From: Syntrophaceae bacterium
GTDB lineage: Bacteria > Desulfobacterota > Syntrophia > Syntrophales > UBA2185
DNA length: 7,123 bases
Reading direction: 5' to 3'
Assembly (NCBI GenBank): GCA_017885225.1
Contig: JAFNGM010000147.1
Coordinates: forward strand, 7,230 to 14,352
Shown here: one piece after another, positions 5,858-7,123 of the stretch
How the letters are laid out: every line of letters starts with the position of its first letter
How positions within the stretch are numbered: the stretch's first letter is position 1
Position numbers and translations under genes: made by a program
Notes under the pieces: model-generated
Told to the model about the DNA's origin: nothing
What the model saw: the letters and a program-made list of their open reading frames with translations, nothing else
The model's database searches: none

Positions 5858-6871
5858 ATGAAGAGGAAGACAACCAAACAAGCAATCATACGCGAGCCCC
5901 TGGCCGGCTATAACGAATCAACCATCGTGATCTATCAATCTCCAGAAGGCATACGGATTGATGTAAAGCTCGAACGAGATACTGTTTGGTTGACCCAGAA
6001 ACAGATGGCCGAACTGTTCGACACAGAGCGTAGTGTCATCACCAAGCATTTGCGCAACATTTTTTTATCGAGCGAATTAATTAAGAATTCAGTTAGTGCA
6101 AATTTTGCACTAACTGCCAGTGACGGCAAAACATACCAGACCGCTTTCTACAACCTCGATGCTGTCATCTCTGTCGGCTACCGCGTCAACTCGAAACGCG
6201 GCACCCAGTTTCGCATCTGGGCTACCGGCGTGTTGCGCAACCATATTCTGAAAGGCTACACGGTCAACGAGCATCGGCTGCTGGAGCTGAACCAGGCTAT
6301 ACGTCTGATTACGAACATCGCCGAGCGCCGTGAATTGACAGGTGATGAGGCCACAGCGCTGCTACGCGTCGTCGGAGATTACAGCTATGCCCTCGACCTT
6401 CTCGATGATTATGATCATCAGCGGGTAAGTCTCCGAGACGTATCCCCCGGCGAAGTCAAAGCCGTAACCGTCGAGGAAGCCCGTCAGGCAGTTAAAAAGA
6501 TGCATGAGAAATTCGGTGCATCGGACTTGTTCGGTCGCGAAAAAGATGAAAGCCTGCCGGGGACATTAGGCGTGATCATGCAGACCTTTGATGGAAAAGA
6601 TGTTTACCCCAGTCTGGAAGAAAAGGCCTCGAACCTGCTCTATATGCTCGTCAAGAATCACCCTTTTATTGACGGTAACAAGCGCATCGCCGCCGCACTG
6701 TTCTTGTGGTTCCTGGAAAAGAACGGCGTTCTTTATCGTTCCGACGGCACCAAACGCATCGCTGACAACGCCCTTGTTGCCATCACGCTGCTTATCGCCG
6801 AGAGCCACCCGGAGGAAAAAGATATTCTTACACGCGTGGTCGTTAACCTGATCAATCGAAGGAACGTATAA
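5858..6871 (+). CDS. RhuM-Fic/Doc fusion protein (virulence RhuM family, death-on-curing domain)
   Basis: The 337 residues form a two-domain protein. The N-terminal half matches the RhuM family: WLTQKQMAELFDTERSVITKHLRNIF (44-69) looks like a helix-turn-helix, followed by FYNLDAVISVGYRVNSKRG (97-115) and QFRIWATGVL (117-126). The C-terminal half is a Fic/Doc fold: a flap segment MQTFDGKDVYPSL (241-253), then the active-site loop HPFIDGNKR (268-276, catalytic H268) and a hydrophobic helix ending in EKNG. Fic proteins transfer nucleotide or phosphate groups to target proteins. The lysine where canonical Fic has glycine (GNKR, not GNGR) is as in P1 Doc, a kinase of elongation factor Tu. I find no inhibitory S/TxxxE(G/N) motif and no adjacent antitoxin gene, so control may be internal, through RhuM, or elsewhere. 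The target and the biological role (toxin, phage defence or mobile-element function) are unknown. It is cytoplasmic, with no signal peptide, and stands alone, opposite in direction to recB. Confidence 0.93.
   Translation: MKRKTTKQAIIREPLAGYNESTIVIYQSPEGIRIDVKLERDTVWLTQKQMAELFDTERSVITKHLRNIFLSSELIKNSVSANFALTASDGKTYQTAFYNLDAVISVGYRVNSKRGTQFRIWATGVLRNHILKGYTVNEHRLLELNQAIRLITNIAERRELTGDEATALLRVVGDYSYALDLLDDYDHQRVSLRDVSPGEVKAVTVEEARQAVKKMHEKFGASDLFGREKDESLPGTLGVIMQTFDGKDVYPSLEEKASNLLYMLVKNHPFIDGNKRIAAALFLWFLEKNGVLYRSDGTKRIADNALVAITLLIAESHPEEKDILTRVVVNLINRRNV
6091..6115. repeat. Perfect 25-bp palindrome inside rhuM-fic
   Basis: AGTTAGTGCAAA (6091-6102) and TTTGCACTAACT (6104-6115) are perfect 12-bp arms around one T. 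It encodes residues 79-86 (VSANFALT) in the RhuM domain, using codons such as AGT and CTA in an AT-rich patch that also holds TTAATTAA (6077-6084). It could be an operator for self-regulation, a recombination site or an RNA hairpin. Confidence 0.8.
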
Positions 6872-6900
6872 AAACAGCCCACCATCTCTTTCCAGCTTCT

Positions 6901-6952
6901 GTCATCCCGTCCCCATTTGTCACTGCGAGGGCTTAGCCCGTGGAAATCTCTA
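6901..6952. repeat. Repeat fragments downstream of rhuM-fic
   Basis: GTCATCCCG (6901-6909) resembles the end of the recB-type element. It is followed by GTCACTGCGAGGGCTTAGCCC from 6919, in which GGGC (6929-6932) and GCCC (6936-6939) form a tight hairpin. The style CACTGCGAGG...GGAAATCTC belongs to another dispersed intergenic repeat type. No U-tract follows, so it does not read as the terminator of rhuM-fic. Confidence 0.55.
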
Positions 6953-7033
6953 CGATACAGTCTATTGATTCAGGTTCTATGAAACCGTCATTCCAACCAA
7001 TACGTGTCATTTTTCTTGAGCCTTGAACCTTGG

Positions 7034-7058
7034 CAGTAACACATCCGACATTAAATCA
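7034..7058 (+). repeat. Right copy of 25-bp direct repeat flanking rhuM-fic
   Basis: This copy shares the identical 17-bp core CATCCGACATTAAATCA (7042-7058) with 5589-5605, and differs at two of the eight bases before it. It begins 162 bp after the rhuM-fic stop codon and is preceded by a small decayed heptamer repeat, CTTGAGC CTTGAAC CTTGG (7015-7033). Confidence 0.75.
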
Positions 7059-7123
7059 AAAATCTCACGCTTAACTTCGAAAAGAAAGGCGTATGTATTA
7101 CTTCCTCTTCTAAGGAAGAGAGT

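Noticed and set aside
5507..7058. CRISPR array or retron RNA
   Set aside because: The repeats are of different sequences and spacing, with no regular repeat-spacer pattern, and there is no cas or reverse transcriptase gene.
7101..7118. CTTCCT/AGGAAG hairpin near the right edge
   Set aside because: Only 6-bp arms, cut close to the window end, with no gene context to interpret it.

Overview
The window looks like a chromosomal piece of a Gram-negative, moderately GC-rich bacterium. The RecBCD-type genes and the dense short palindromic repeats suit a deltaproteobacterial or Nitrospirae-like genome, such as an environmental Syntrophales-type organism. That placement is inference from gene style and repeat style; no marker gene fixes the taxon.

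The left two thirds (positions 1-5309) is a minus-strand gene cluster. Its order of transcription is: a 66-residue cysteine-motif protein (5309-5109), recB (5091-1387, TTG start with a strong Shine-Dalgarno) and recD (from 1263, running off the left edge with 421 codons visible). RecB and RecD are the two motor subunits of exodeoxyribonuclease V (RecBCD), which processes double-strand breaks and degrades foreign linear DNA. recC is not in the window. Two repeat elements intrude. A roughly 98-bp composite palindromic element lies in frame inside recB, adding about 33 residues between helicase motifs. A roughly 80-bp set of C-tract/G-tract hairpins fills the recB-recD spacer.

Positions 5310-5857 form a divergent intergenic region of about 550 bp. 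I see no gene in it. It holds a 15-bp operator-like palindrome, two hairpins, a degraded cluster of the same repeat family as in recB, one copy of a 25-bp direct repeat, and a plausible sigma-70 promoter pointing right.

Positions 5858-6871 (plus strand) encode a 337-residue fusion of an N-terminal RhuM-type domain and a C-terminal Fic/Doc domain with the active-site motif HPFIDGNKR. A perfect 25-bp palindrome lies inside the RhuM-coding part. A second copy of the direct repeat (2 mismatches in 25) lies 162 bp after the stop codon, so the gene and its promoter sit between direct repeats as a unit of about 1.48 kb. The rest of the right end is repeat debris.

The cluster on the left is conserved housekeeping and defence repair machinery; the rhuM-fic unit looks like an accessory, possibly mobile, toxin-like cargo beside it. 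The most unusual features are the in-frame repeat in recB, the coding palindrome in rhuM-fic and the flanking direct repeats.
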